Source of the DNA: Pholiota molesta
Lineage: Eukaryota > Basidiomycota > Agaricomycetes > Agaricales > Strophariaceae
Assembly (NCBI GenBank): GCA_014925825.1
Contig: JACGCK010000314.1
Coordinates: 1-43,836, forward strand
DNA length: 43,836 bases
Direction: 5' to 3'
This document shows, piece after piece, positions 10,232 through 21,473 of the stretch; the stretch's first letter is position 1; the number at the start of each line of letters is the position of its first letter. The notes beneath the pieces are model-generated. The model did not search any database. It saw only the letters and a program-made list of their open reading frames with translations, and was not told the origin of the DNA. The translations under genes and the position numbers were made by a program.

Positions 10232-11204
10232 CGAAATTTTAACTGAGTGGTCTACACTAGCTCAAAAATTAAGCGCCCAATAGCAGTTCAAACGTGCAAA
10301 CGTTTACGTGCCGTGGCGAACTGCTTGTGCGTACTTGTGCATTTTTTTCAAATTTTCTACAGAATCATTCAGTGGCATTTTTATATTGCGGAGACTGGTA
10401 TGCTCTTCTGTTAAGTTAAATGTTTGAGTAAATATTCCCTTTGACGATGTCAATGTTATTCATCATTGCCCTCGTCCCAGAAGGTATTTCCCTTCCTCCA
10501 CCCTCTATTTTAAACTTTTCGTTCGCGCTGAGTGGCAGCTCTTGGGATGAAGTTGGGTCTAGGATTCGTAATAAGAATGGTGCAGAAACAACGTGTAAAT
10601 TCGTAATGGTGTGTACCTCCACTTGTCCGGCTATTCACCTCTAAAACACGACGTTGTCCTGCTGACAGCTGCAAACGTCCAGACGCTAACTGATCAACCA
10701 TCTGCATGAAGCTCCGTGTCTTCTAAATGAAAAAAAATTCAAACAGTCCAAGGGTGTGAAATTCTTGAAACTAGAGAATTAAAATCTGGTTCTCTGCATG
10801 CGTGTCGCATTGAGGAGTTTTCTTGATTTGACCATTTCGCTGAAATATTTCGTAGTATGGTTCAAATTTGGACTGTATCCTTGATACTGTCGTGAATTTG
10901 CGACATTTCCGATTTCCGAACGCCCACAAACTGTGGTCATCGCATGTTGGTTTGACATATCGATCTCATATCACCAGCCTCGAGTTCAGTGGAGGTCGGT
11001 ATCAATAAGCAAAAAAAGAGCAGCATCCTTTGGTGTATAATTGCCGGGCCGGGTGTGGATCTGTCGAAACACAACCAGTTTACAACTTTACATCCATATT
11101 CCCCCAACCACCGCACCCTGGCCGCGTGTCCTCCAAACTTTTGTAGTCCGCGTTCTTACACGGAACTGTCATCGATATAATATCTGGTCTAGTCTATCCC
11201 GAAG
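10232..11204 (+). repeat. Upstream flank of orphan unit C, homologous to 4541-5527
   Basis: Same order of landmarks as the flank of unit A, ending with the conserved block at 11114-11130 and the TTACACGGAACTGTCATCG segment. No gene is supported within it. Confidence 0.65.
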
Positions 11205-12664
11205 ATGTTGTTCAACTTCTATCTCGTCTCAAGTCCCTCTTCCGTGCGATGAACTCTTCATCTTCAAACGACCTTCCTAGTACTGGTCACTCTGATACTC
11301 AGTCCTACTCCAAGTTCGTTCCCATAATGGGCTCTACACACCCCGTGCAGAATTTTATGACTGAATCCATTGTGGACATGCTCGAGTACAGCCACGTCAA
11401 CGGCGGCGCATGGGAGAAGCTATCACAACATTTCGTCTCGAAGCTAGTGTATTACAAGCGCCAAGGCCAGGACAACAAACCGGAGCACGAGTATCTCGTG
11501 GCATATATCGTCGACGACAAGCAAAAAACCTCTCGCCTAATGATTGAACGACGCCCATCCCAGTTTGTCGAGGTGGTCGGTAAAAACAGGCCTCAGAAAA
11601 CTACTGACCACCTCCTAAAGAGTCTTAGGGCCCTTTATAGTGAGGGGCTCAGCAGCTCCGATGCTACTACACTTTTGCGAAGGACTCCAACCACGGCTGC
11701 GAGCTTGTTAGCTTCCGCTGCTAATGGACACCATCGTGTTTTTCGGTCACCAGCAGCAACAGTGCCGTAGATTCTATACCAAGGTCGTATCAGGATTCTC
11801 CAAACGTGTCGAAGCGGAGGATATGATAAGAAGGCTTCGTCCATATGAAGACCTCACCGACTGCGTCTTGCGTGTTTTCGAACCCGAGGGCCGTAACCTC
11901 TCGTTTCTACACTTTTGCATCATCGTCGAAGATGTCCACGTTCAGGAACCCAACTACCACCTCTTTTGCAGCCAGTGTTATTGGTTTGCCATAATGGTGA
12001 TGAGTATATCTATGCTTCAAGGAGGACACATCCAGGTATACGACATACCTCAGAAAAACGGAACTGCAGAACCACGTCGGAGAACCTTGAAGACGCATAC
12101 CACAATGAATAGGCAAATGCTGACCGGCCTTGGTCACAAACTTTCGATTCCTTCCCTTTCTGAGGAAGACATCAAGCATGTCCCTGACGAAGACATCAAG
12201 CATATCACCAACATGGGGAGCGCTGGAACGATAAAGTACGGTGCTTTCAAAGTGCGAGTTATCAGTGTTCCCTTCAGCACTATCTGGGAAGCCGGTCGCG
12301 AATCACGAAACCAGTATAGATCACTTTGTAACGAGGCGAGTACTCGCTTTTACTTGTCTTTCAATTCCCATAGCTAAACCTGGTGCGATTTTAGCTGGCC
12401 CGTGTACAGAATTGTGCCATGGTCGAGAGGAAGCAGCTTGAAGACCAGATTCTGCAGTCTAAAAACGAGCTGCTGAAGGCTAAAAACGAGCTGCTGAAGG
12501 CTAAAGGCGAGGCTCAACAGGCTAACGAGCGAGCTGCGCGGTCTGACGCAGAGGCTCAGCGGGTCAAAGCAGAGCTTGAGAAGTTGCAAAAGTCTGTCTC
12601 TAGGCGACGATTGGACTCGGTGGCCTCGGTGATCTCGATCTTGCCATCCACCAGTGAACTCTGA
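11205..12664 (+). pseudogene. Orphan family copy C, frame-disrupted
   Basis: The family ATG at 11205 is followed by a one-T loss (TTCAACTT- against AACTTT in B), so the conserved N-terminus leaves frame; the frame resumes at MNSSSSNDLP (11249). A second shift lies between 11690 and 11724, after which the frame is open from CRRFYTKVVSGF through VFEPEGRNLSFLHF, QCYWFA, IKHITNMGSAGTI and FSTIWEAGRES to 12335. A GC-AG intron (12336-12394) leads to a coiled-coil tail with tandem NELLKAK repeats (21-nt units near 12460-12500), then ERAARSDAEAQR and a tail ending PSTSEL. Copy C retains about 50 more residues after the coiled coil than B. It could be expressed if the two shifts are sequence errors. 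Confidence 0.6.
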
Positions 12665-13585
12665 CAATCGAGTCTCACACGTTGACACAGTTTTTTTGCA
12701 TTCCTTGCGTCGGTTGATGTATATTCTCTATCCTCTTGATTTCGGCGTCTCGTTCTCATATATATATTATACCTGACTCGCTCTCTGCTTGCTCCCACAC
12801 GGGCACCATCTATCCATCCATCTTTGTCATTTAAGTTGCTAGTCAAGTTTACGTGCTATGTTGTTTTCTACTCTAAAATTCAATTTCATGTATACCAATA
12901 TGTTTCGCGTTCAAGATTTGCACTTACATACCGCTTTCGATCGTTGTCGTTCCAATACATCTATCACCAATCTCTGCATCATCTAGTAGAACAGCAATAC
13001 AACTAGAGATTACTATTACTTGGAGGCAAATTCAAAGTTGTCTGAGGAAGAATAGTCGTAGGGAGATGTACTTTCAAGTTCGGAACGGACTGTGGCAACC
13101 TTGTGGCAACTGGTGCAACCATCGGCAACTGCCGTCCACTTATCAGGTCGATGTCCTTGTCCTTCTTGCTCATACTTAATCAGCAACATCGACTCCAATC
13201 CTCCTATTCTCCGCATCTTCGCCATATCTACGCGTTTCTACATGTAGTGACCACATGGTCGGTTTCTCTTGCCTGATTTCTACCGGATAGCTTAACTGCT
13301 GGACATCGCCCCACCGCCAAGCATTGAAAAGGGGAAGGCTCCAGACAATTCGCGAGTCAGTTCCGGAGCCGCCTAGAAAGATGTCAAGAGTCAAGACATG
13401 TCACCGATGTGGTGGATATAAGATGTCGTTGAGCGCGACTCTACACCTAATCTTACTGGTCCTGGTCCATCGTCGAAACCCACGACGCTTATAATTCGCA
13501 GCGCTATTTCAAAGGTCCATTTTTTTTTGTTCTCTACCGCGGGCACGAACATTAATACTTGTTTCTTACCCTAACTCCAGAAATC
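12665..13585. other. 3' flank of copy C and PARG promoter region
   Basis: The first 380 nt match the 3' flank of copy B. The rest shows no supported gene; the minus-strand open frames at 13016-13394 have no splice or motif support. The last 150 nt include a T-run and presumably hold the promoter of the PARG-like gene. Confidence 0.4.
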
Positions 13586-14584
13586 ATGCCGCCAAAGGTT
13601 TCCAATGCCACCAGAGCTGGCCCTTCAGCCAAAGGGTCCCTCAAGGAGATTGCAGCCGCCACTCTCCAAAAGATGGAAGAAGGAACATACGAGTTCAACG
13701 GCACAACGTATGACCTCAAAAGCGCGCTCAAATACACTAACGAACACACCTCGTTCTACGCCGCCGACTCCAATTTACGCGAATGGTCTACCGCGCGGCG
13801 GAACACCGGTGTGCGTGGATCGCCAGGCGGCCTGCAGATCACCACATCTGAATGCTTTGTCCTTGTCGGGACGCGTAAATTGAAGAAGGAGGTAGATGCG
13901 GTGGAAGGGTTGGAGGATAGAAGGGTGGGCGTGCTCAATTTCGCGTCAGCGAAGAACCCAGGTGGTGGGTTCATCACAGGCGCTCAAGCTCAGGTACATA
14001 TACTCTGTTCGATCATACTCATCCTTTTCTCACCTAGATGATAGGAAGAATCCATCGCCCGCTCCTCGACTATATACCCCAGTCTGCTTACCGATGCTGG
14101 CCAGCGGTTCTATCGTCCGCACAAAAAGGACCCAAAAAAGGGATACTATAGCCACGCTATGACATACTCTCCGCGCGTGCTCTTCTTCCGCTCGGATACA
14201 GGCCACTGGCTCCCCCCTATCGAGGCCGACATCGTCACCAGCGCCGCGGTCAATGCTGGCGTCGTCCGCCGATACCTACACCAGGGCAGTAGCAATAGCA
14301 ATGGCGAAGAACGCAATAGCGCACTGGACGAGAGCGACTTGGAAGCAGCGATGAAAGAGAGGATGGCGCGCATTTTATATCTCTTCGAACGGAATGGGGT
14401 GAGGAATGTCGTGCTAGGAAGTTTTGGGACGGGGGTGTTTAGGAATCGGGTCGAGCTCGTTGCGGAAATTTGGAAGGAGCTCTTGGTCGGCGAGCAGGCG
14501 CGGTTTAGAGAGTCGTTTGATAGGGTGGTGTTTGCGGTTTTGGGAACGGCTACTTTCAAGGTCTTCGAGCGGACGTTCGCTTAG
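13586..14584 (+). CDS. Microbial-type poly(ADP-ribose) glycohydrolase (TIGR02452/DUF2263-like)
   Basis: Two exons (13586-13993, 14045-14584) with a 51-nt intron give an intact 315-residue protein. Residues 124-138 read NPGGGFITGAQAQEE: the GGG loop and the Gln-Glu-Glu catalytic signature of bacterial-type PARG macrodomains. The splice junction falls exactly between the Gln and the two Glu, which confirms the intron. Flanking family hallmarks are VLNFASAKNPGGGF before, ARSSTIYPSL after, and a distal GSFGTGVFRNR segment matching the ADP-ribose phosphate-binding loop. Known role of the family: hydrolysis of ribose-ribose bonds in poly(ADP-ribose), acting in DNA-damage signalling in nucleus or cytosol. 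The length is normal for the family and no frame damage is seen. Confidence 0.88.
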
Positions 14585-14925
14585 GGTGATGGAGGCGGAG
14601 AGGGAAGGGTACTGAGCGTGGTCAAGATACGTCTTCATGAATGCGCCTGCATTTAAATCTTATTCCTGTCGTTTAAATCATCGACCGGTCTCGGCGTTGA
14701 ACGTTGAACGTTGATCGGCGTAGGATAATTATATTCAGCGATTCCGCTCTGAAGGTCTTGCAACGTGCGTGCACGCGCGTGATCTAGGAAAACACACCAT
14801 CATCCATCCGCTACATCAAAACTCCCATAATTTAAAAGATAAGAGACCAAAACTTTCAAGAAATGTCCGTACGCTGGCTACACCACCTGCCCTCACCTCA
14901 AATCCACGCACCACGCTAAGGGCCC
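14585..14925. other. Intergenic between PARG-like and OYE genes
   Basis: Both genes run left to right, so this 340-nt gap holds the 3' UTR of the first and the promoter of the second. It contains a short direct repeat (GAACGTT at about 14699 and 14707). No other gene is seen. Confidence 0.4.
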
Positions 14926-16283
14926 ATGTCCGCCTCCGAGCCGAAGCTTTTCGCGCCCATCAAAATCGGCGCGCACACCCTCGCGCACCGCGTCGTCCTC
15001 GCGCCGCTCACGCGCTACAAAGCGAACCCCAAGGACAACGTGCCCATCCTCCCCCTCGTGAGCGAGTACTACACCCAGCGCGCGTCATGCGCGGGCACGC
15101 TGCTAATCACGGAGTCGACGATCATATCGCGGCCGGGAGGCGGGCGGGATAACACGCCGGGGATATGGACGAAGGAGCAGATAGCGGCGTGGAAAGAGGT
15201 GGGTTCAGATACTACGTTCATGACTGTTTGATTGTTTGAGGTCGCTGATGCTGAGCTGGGATGTAGATCGTGGACAGCGTCCACGCGCGGGGGTCCTTCA
15301 TCTACCTCCAGATCCGCGCCATGGGCCGCGGCGCGGACGCCGCCGAGCTCGCCGCCAAAGGCCTCGACCTCGTCGGCCCCTCCGCGATCCCCATCGCCAA
15401 CCGCCCCGCGCCGCGCGCGCTCACCGTGCCGGAAATACAGCAATACGTGGAGGACTTTGGTAGGGCGGCGAAGAACGCGGTGGACGGGGCGGGGTTCGAT
15501 GGGGTGGAGCTGCATTTTGCGAATGGGTACCTTGTGGACCAGTTTTTGCAGGATGTGAGTAATCAGAGGGAGGACGAGTACGGAGGGAGTGTGGAGGGGA
15601 GGAGTCGGTTTGCGTTGGAGATTGTGGATCGGGTCGTGCAGGCTGTTGGTGAGGAGAGGATTGGGGTGCGATTGAGTCCGTGGAGTATCTTCCTTGGTCT
15701 GTTGCCCTCATATTTTTCACGAATAGGTTTGATAGCTGATGTTTTTATTTCACTTTTATCTTATTCTAGATATGGGGATGAAAGACCCCATTCCTCAATT
15801 CACGCATATCATCCAGACGCTCAAAGACAATCACCCGAATCTCGCATTCCTCCATCTCGTCGAGCCTCGCATCGCGGGCGCTGGAGATGCAGACAAGTCG
15901 CACTCCGAAGTCCCTGAATCGAATGACGTTTTCCGCAAGATATGGGCTCCCAAGCCACTCATTACGGCTGGTGGATTTACGAGAGAATCCGCTATCAAGC
16001 GGGCGGATGAAGAGGGAGACTTGATCGCCTTTGGGCGACTTTTTATTTCTAACGTACGTTTCCAAATTAATTTCAAAACTACATGCTCGAAGCTTATTGA
16101 CTGGTTTGGATATTGTTATTGTTCGTTCTGTAGCCTGACCTTCCATTGCGCTTGAAGCATGATATCCCGCTCACACGACCTGATCGAAAAACTTTCTACG
16201 TTCCAGGAACACAAGAAGGGACGGAAGTTGGGTACACTGACTATCCGTTCGCGGAAGAGCTGAAGGGTGTTGGTAAAGCTTAG
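14926..16283 (+). CDS. Old Yellow Enzyme-type NAD(P)H:flavin oxidoreductase
   Basis: Four exons (14926-15198, 15267-15696, 15770-16053, 16134-16283) give 378 residues with no frame breaks. FMN-enzyme TIM-barrel hallmarks are all present: APLTR with Thr29, the HFANGYL motif with His174, Asn177 and Tyr179 (substrate binding and proton donor), RLSPW with Arg226 (FMN phosphate/ring contact), and the C-terminal AFGRLFISN followed by PDLPLRL. It reduces activated alkenes (alpha,beta-unsaturated carbonyls) with NAD(P)H through FMN, probably in the cytosol. The second intron starts GTCTGT, an uncommon but valid GT donor, and joins to give Asp before MGM, which matches the family's ..S.F.DMGM pattern. 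The physiological substrate is unknown. Confidence 0.92.
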
Positions 16284-16984
16284 AACGGCCTAGATGCTAT
16301 ACCTCATAGCGAATATGTATATTTAACGTAACGACTTTCACAGGACTGACCAGGAGAAGTTGAGATCAAGTAGATATAGATAGTAGGAATGATGAATACC
16401 AAATGTTATGCTGCATGCGGTCGTGCCAGAGGAAAAGCTGTGATACACACTTGGAAACAAGTAAGTATAGTAACAAGACCTATCGAAGGGACCCACAATA
16501 AATAAATATATTTGAAGTTCTAAATTCGCGAGCTCGCCGAACACGAGGCTTGACGAGGGCGGCACGAGGTAGTTTTGCCGTTTTTCTTTCGCCTCAGCGT
16601 GAGATGCCCGTAACATTCTTTGACATGATTGGATTTAAAAAGCCAAAATTCATGCATGAGCCTGGCATCAGAATAGGTTGGGAGCAGATCGTGTGCTCCT
16701 GACTCCTTTTACCAGACCGACTGCGGACGAACTCGCAACAAAGGACATCGAACAATCACAAATAGGCGCCCATATCGAACCCTCATTGGACACTTCGACT
16801 TCGGATATTGAAATACTTCCAACACGTGTAGCATCACCCCGGACCGCCACACATAGGGTATCGCAGCACAGCCGGATGGCGTTACGCGCTTCTTGTCCGG
16901 ATACCTTTATCACACACCAAACTTGACTTTTCCTTGTTCTCCTTCCTTACCCTTCCTACCTCCGACGTGGACACTTTCCCTCAG
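16284..16984. other. Intergenic, OYE 3' flank and BTB1 upstream region
   Basis: No secure gene. The last 60 nt are strongly pyrimidine-rich and end TTTCCCTCAG at 16984, which looks like an intron acceptor for the BTB1 gene. That implies a 5' exon somewhere in 16,650-16,920, but I could not fix its ATG or donor. Confidence 0.4.
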
Positions 16985-18010
16985 CAAATCCCAGCCCCCG
17001 ACCCCGTGTTCATGATGACTATGCCCCTCGCCGCAGCGACAGCGTCTCATTTCTTCAACGCCATACAAAATACTATATTGACGCAGCAGATCTGCACATC
17101 GTGGTAGGCTTCATCTGACGTGTATCACAGTGAAAGTTCATGCTAACACAACACATTTTCCCCCATTTCTTCAGACGAACGACACCTTATTCCGCGTGCA
17201 TGGATACTTCTTCTCGCGAGAATCCTCTTTTTTCAATAAAAAGCTCAATCCTGCGTCTCCCGGCGACGTCAGAGAGGGAACGAACGACAACGATCCAGTT
17301 GTCCTCAAGGACGTGAGCTCGGACGAGTTTGCGAAGCTGCTATGGGTGTTCTACAATCCGTGTGTCCTCATCTTGTTTGCCATCTACCTACTTCGACTCA
17401 TTTCCACGCAGAAAATACTCGCTATACGAAGCCAGTGTCGATGACTGGCACTGTATACTCAACCTCGCCGACAAATGGGATTTCAACGAGGTCAAGGAGC
17501 TTGCAGTACGCGAGCTCCAGAAGAAGCCGGAGCTCGACATCCTCAACAAGATGGCCCTGTACGAGAAATACAAGGTCAACAAGCGGCACCTTGTGCCCCT
17601 CTACGCCGCGCTCTGCAAGCGCGACATCCCGCTGAGCCTCGAAGAGGCCCAGATCATCGGTATGGAGGCCGCTATCCTCGTCAACACCGCGCGCGAGCGC
17701 CTCCGCGCCAACCCTTCCGACGGCGGCCGGAGTCCGTTGCCCCAGGGCCTGGAAGAGGTCGACGTGTTCCGCGCACTCGAGACGGAGATGGGCATCGAAG
17801 CAGGCTCGACGGAGAAGTTCCGACAAGAGAATCCGGCTTCGTCAGGAGGCTCGCGTACGTTCTATCCTCCCCTCGTTTTTTGACTTATCGCTGATCTTTG
17901 TGTTTCTTGTGATAGCTGTTGAGCGGGAGGGCAACTCCAAACTGGGCAAGTTCCCAGTACCACTCAATGGGAGGACTGGGAAAAACGCACGAGGCGGAGG
18001 ACCCAAGTAG
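16985..18010 (+). CDS. BTB/POZ-domain protein 1 (5' end unresolved)
   Basis: Exons about 16985-17103, 17175-17359, 17412-17854 and 17916-18010. Reading gives KYYIDAADLHIV, then NDTLFRVHGYFFSRESS, then a LLWVFYNPKYSLYEAS segment, helices (LADKWDFNEVKELAV) and a Lys/Gly-rich end GRTGKNARGGGPK. This is the order of the basidiomycete BTB fold: dimerising core followed by a helical extension with YAALCKRDIPLSLEEA. The first exon is open but contains no in-frame ATG; the ATGs at 17012-17022 lie in the next frame. So either a spliced 5' exon exists or one base is wrong near 17,060. The next gene is a paralogue with intron positions at matching codons. Known role of BTB proteins: protein-protein scaffolds, sometimes Cul3 adaptors; the role here is unknown. 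Confidence 0.75.
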
Positions 18011-18843
18011 ATCGTGCTCGCGGAAGGACCTCCCTGTTTTGACTTTTTTTTTGTGAATTTCCGGTGTATTGTATAAGGCCCTGTACATTTGTATAAATTT
18101 TTGAAGTATCTTGTAATCTGTCTCTGTATGGAAATGACCTGTATCGACTTGCGCATAACCTTTCTTGGGTTGAAATGGGTTGAGGGTATCGATGGACGAG
18201 CTCCGAGCTTCAATGCTGTCTGTCACGCACGCAGTTAAGGTATTGATGAATTGTGATTCCCTAAGTATTCAACTCCTAGTAGGGGATCCGCTATCTAGCT
18301 TCAGTTCTACTATTACTTGGTGTACATAAAATGCGCTGCGAGTTATCACCTGTAGCACAGGGTTCGGGAGAAAGCCGCTGCGCTGCGCACGAGCTGCGCA
18401 TCGCATTTCAATTTTCGGCCCGTCAACGATATTTAGCGAGCCTCGCTCTTGACAAAAACGGCCATGTCGTGTAATCGCCGTCATCTGCACCAGCCGACAC
18501 TACCTCAGAACAATGCGAGGGGACAATGACACATCAGTCGACAATTCAGAGGCGGCGCGTTAGCGCACAATGGACGAAGCTTACCGACGCGGCTTTGTCC
18601 CTCCCGTAGAAGCCAATTACCGCCGCAGACCGCCGCCGGTTATGCTCAGATGCCTCATGTCGATCGGGAAGGGTGCGAGAACACCGACAACGTGGTGATA
18701 CACGTGTTGGCTTGGATTACACAAAAGCAGCGCTTTTCGTGACAGAGATACTGCACTACAATCCCCTCTCCCTCCTCTCGTAACGACCTCCCCCACGTCT
18801 TCCGTCTCAGGCGCTGATGGCTCTGCTCGCTGATCACAGTTTC
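18011..18843. other. Intergenic between the BTB paralogues
   Basis: No gene is seen. Short minus-strand frames at 17842-18837 have no splice continuation. The BTB1 3' UTR and BTB2 promoter lie here. Confidence 0.4.
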
Positions 18844-20281
18844 ATGACGTTAACTCGTCACCATGAATACTACATCCCCAGCGCTGACCTGTCCATTCTT
18901 GTGAGTCACCACCCTAAGTTACTGTTACACGGTTCGAACGCTTATGGACGATTGGGGCGATAGGTCGAGAATGTTCAGTTTAGAGTCCACAAATTTTTCT
19001 TCGAACGGGAATCTCATTATTTCGCGGCACGACTATCGACTCCAGCAACACCTGGCACGGCACTGCAAGGATCAGGAGACGGCAACGCCATCAAGCTGGA
19101 TGGTCTGACAGTAGACGAGTTTGCCCGCTTTCTGTGGGTCTTCTACAACCGGTGCGTACACGGCCTTCCAGCATGGATTCGACGGGCAGCGACTGATCCC
19201 CGCCTCGATATCAGAAAATACTCGATATACGAGGCCGACACCGAGGACTGGGCGTCGATCCTGACGCTCGCGCACCGCTGGGGCTTCCCGGAGGTCAAAA
19301 GCCTCGCCGTGCGCGAGCTCGAGCGGAAGGAGCTGCCCGACGTGAAGCGCATCAAGCTCTACCACGACACCGCCGTCGACCGCGCGCTCCTCGTCCCGCG
19401 CTACGCGGCGCTCTGCGCGCGCGACGCGCCCCTCTCGCTCGCGGAGGGCCGCGACCTCGGCATGGAGACGACGCTGATGATCGCGCGCGGGCGCGAGGAG
19501 GCGCGCGCGGGGCGCACGCCGGGCGGCGCGCGCAGCCCGCTGACGCCGACGCTGCACGGCGCGGACCTGCACGCGTTCGTGCGCGAGCTGTTTGAGATCG
19601 GCGCGGAGACGGCAACGGAGGCGGAGGCGGAGGCGGCGCCGCCCTATATCCCAGGTGCATTGGTAGCGCAACAGTCACCGCTGGCGGTCGGGCACGCAGG
19701 GCTGACGGATTCTGTTTTCACAGCTGAATTCGCGAACGGACCCCCCGTCGGTAACGGCAACGGCAACGGCCACGCCGCCGACCCCGACCCCGAACTCGAC
19801 GCAGAAGACACCGCCGGCGCCGCGCCCACAGAAGGAGACCAAGCCGGCGGCGAAGGCGGCCGGGGCAACAACAAAAAAGGGAAAGGGGGCAACGGCGCAA
19901 CAACAGACAAAGGCGACTCCAAAGCCGGAGACGCCGGTGCAGGAAACGACGTCGTCCCCGATACACCCTCTGGCAGAGGAGGTAAAAACAACAACAACAA
20001 CAACAACAACAACAGCAACAAAGGAGGCAACAAGCGAGGGAAGCAATGAGCCTTTGGTCGCTGTGTCGCCGGTCACTGGTAGCGGCACGGGCCTGGCGAC
20101 GCCCCCGGATTCAACACCACCCCTTCATATCACTACGGACACGACTGCCACTGGGAATGGGACGACTGACGACAGTGGCAAGCTGCCTTCCTCATTTTTC
20201 GGTGACCTGGCATCAGGTTTCACCGGGAATAGGAACGGCTCCGCCTCTGCGTCGATTTTCGGAGGCCTCAACTTTAGTTAG
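18844..20281 (+). CDS. BTB/POZ-domain protein 2 with Lys/Pro/Thr-rich tail
   Basis: Four exons (18844-18900, 18964-19151, 19215-19662, 19724-20281) total 1251 nt, 416 residues. The start MTLTRHHEYYIPSADL is chosen because it is the only in-frame ATG before the BTB core; the ATG at 18863 is in another frame. The core reads VQFRVHKFFFERESHYF, FLWVFYNRKYSIYEAD and YAALCARDAPLSLAEG, the last two matching BTB1 with intron phases conserved. The last intron (19663-19723, GTAGCG..TTTCACAG) shifts into a frame open to 20281, giving an Ala/Lys/Pro/Thr-rich basic tail with a poly-Thr run encoded by (ACA)n and ending ASIFGGLNFS. If a donor 8 nt earlier (19655) is used, or the intron is retained, the tail becomes Gly/Asn-rich and stops at 20049. 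I prefer the longer model because it stays open over about 185 codons. Confidence 0.78.
19988..20019 (+). repeat. (ACA)n microsatellite inside BTB2
   Basis: Nine to ten ACA/AAC triplets interrupted once by an AGC. In the preferred frame it encodes poly-Thr, in the alternative frame poly-Asn. Slippage here would change tail length without breaking frame. Confidence 0.7.
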
Positions 20282-20527
20282 TCCCAGCTGTATTGTGTAG
20301 TTATTGTAGTGTATTGTCAAGTGTATGCAAATGCAGTCGATATACCTCTTCCATGTAAAAAATGTTGATGTATCATGTATCTGTAATCCACTTGCCTTTC
20401 ACTTACATTTGCAGCGACGCTCAAGTCGGTCAAGCAGCGCTGAGCGCACCCGTCTAGAGGCCGCGGCAGGAACGGGCCGAACACATCAAAAAGCACCCAG
20501 CCCAGCCGCTTACCTAACCCACCAACA

Positions 20528-20980
20528 ATGCACTTCAGCCCGTACCTCCCGCACGTCCTCGCCTCCCTCGCGCTCACCTCCATCTCCATCCACCTCGTCG
20601 GCCGGCGCCGCGCCATCGAGGACGAGCGCGCGCGCCGCCGCGCAGCTCTCCATCCTCACGTCGATCCGGGACCAGCTGAAGGGCGAGGCGCCGCTGGGGG
20701 AGGCGGAGCTCGGGCGGCTGAAGCGGCTCGCGCGGGCGTCGGCGGGCGTTGGTGGGGATGGGGAGGGGGTGGACGGGGACGGGGATGGGGTGGAGGGGGT
20801 GAGAAGGGTGCCGTGGGGGGAGGTGTTCCGCGGGAAGGGCCCGGCGAGTGGGGAGCGGGAGCTGAGCAAGTGGGATAGGCGGGATTTGGAGATGCGTGAG
20901 TCTGCGGCTGCTGCTTTTTTTTTGTGGGGCGCGTTGCTGATTGTTTTGACGTTGTAGTGCGGAAGGAGTTGGATGAGTAG
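20528..20980 (+). CDS. Small predicted membrane-associated protein, probable dinucleotide frameshift
   Basis: Exons 20528-20895 and 20958-20980. The N-terminus MHFSPYLPHVLASLALTSI is a likely single membrane segment, followed by HLVGRRRAIEDERAR, then AAAQLSILTSIRDQLKG, a Gly/Asp-rich linker and KWDRRDLEMLRKELDE. The frame switches inside a (CG)n tract near 20,635; loss of one CG dinucleotide would explain it, and restoring it gives about 130 residues. The intron joins Met-Leu-Arg and the stop is TAG 20978-20980. I do not recognise the family; a small organelle-membrane protein is a guess from the N-terminal segment. Confidence 0.5.
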
Positions 20981-21473
20981 TGGCGTTGCCCGTGTATACC
21001 TTGGACAGGACGGCAACACTTCGACTTCCTTCGATGCCAGCTTTCATGTGCCGCATATCATTCCTGCGTTCGTGCTGACGTGTAGCATGCCACCTCTCCA
21101 CCCTACATCAACCAAAAGACATCTCTGCGCAAATACCGGATGTATTTCCCGTTGATCAGGTATAAAAACCAAGGACGACGGAGCGCCCAGGAGCAGTTGT
21201 ATAAATTGGAATTCAAATCGTGGTTCATAAAGTACAGATGCGTGAAAGTACAACTAATATAATTCTGGAGTGCAGATGGGAATCCTTCCCCAAGCAAGAA
21301 ATAAACACGTCAATAACAGCAAGCACGCTGCCAGTAGAGGCTGTGGGGGCGCGGCAGAATTTCTGGCAGAGAAGGGAGAATAGGGTAAATAGAGAGGTGG
21401 TGTCGAGACCCGGGCCTCGGTAGTTACAACCAGGGTGATGAGAGAGGTCAAGAGAGCCGACCGAGGGATAACA
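20981..21473. other. Intergenic between convergent genes
   Basis: Two genes converge here (plus-strand small protein, minus-strand proline-rich protein), so the gap should hold two 3' UTRs. The TATA-like GTATAAAAA at about 21160 is probably incidental. Confidence 0.4.

Noticed and set aside
19309..20049. BTB2 model ending in a Gly/Asn-rich tail at 20049
   Set aside because: Splicing at 19663-19723 leads to a longer open frame ending at 20281; kept only as a possible isoform.
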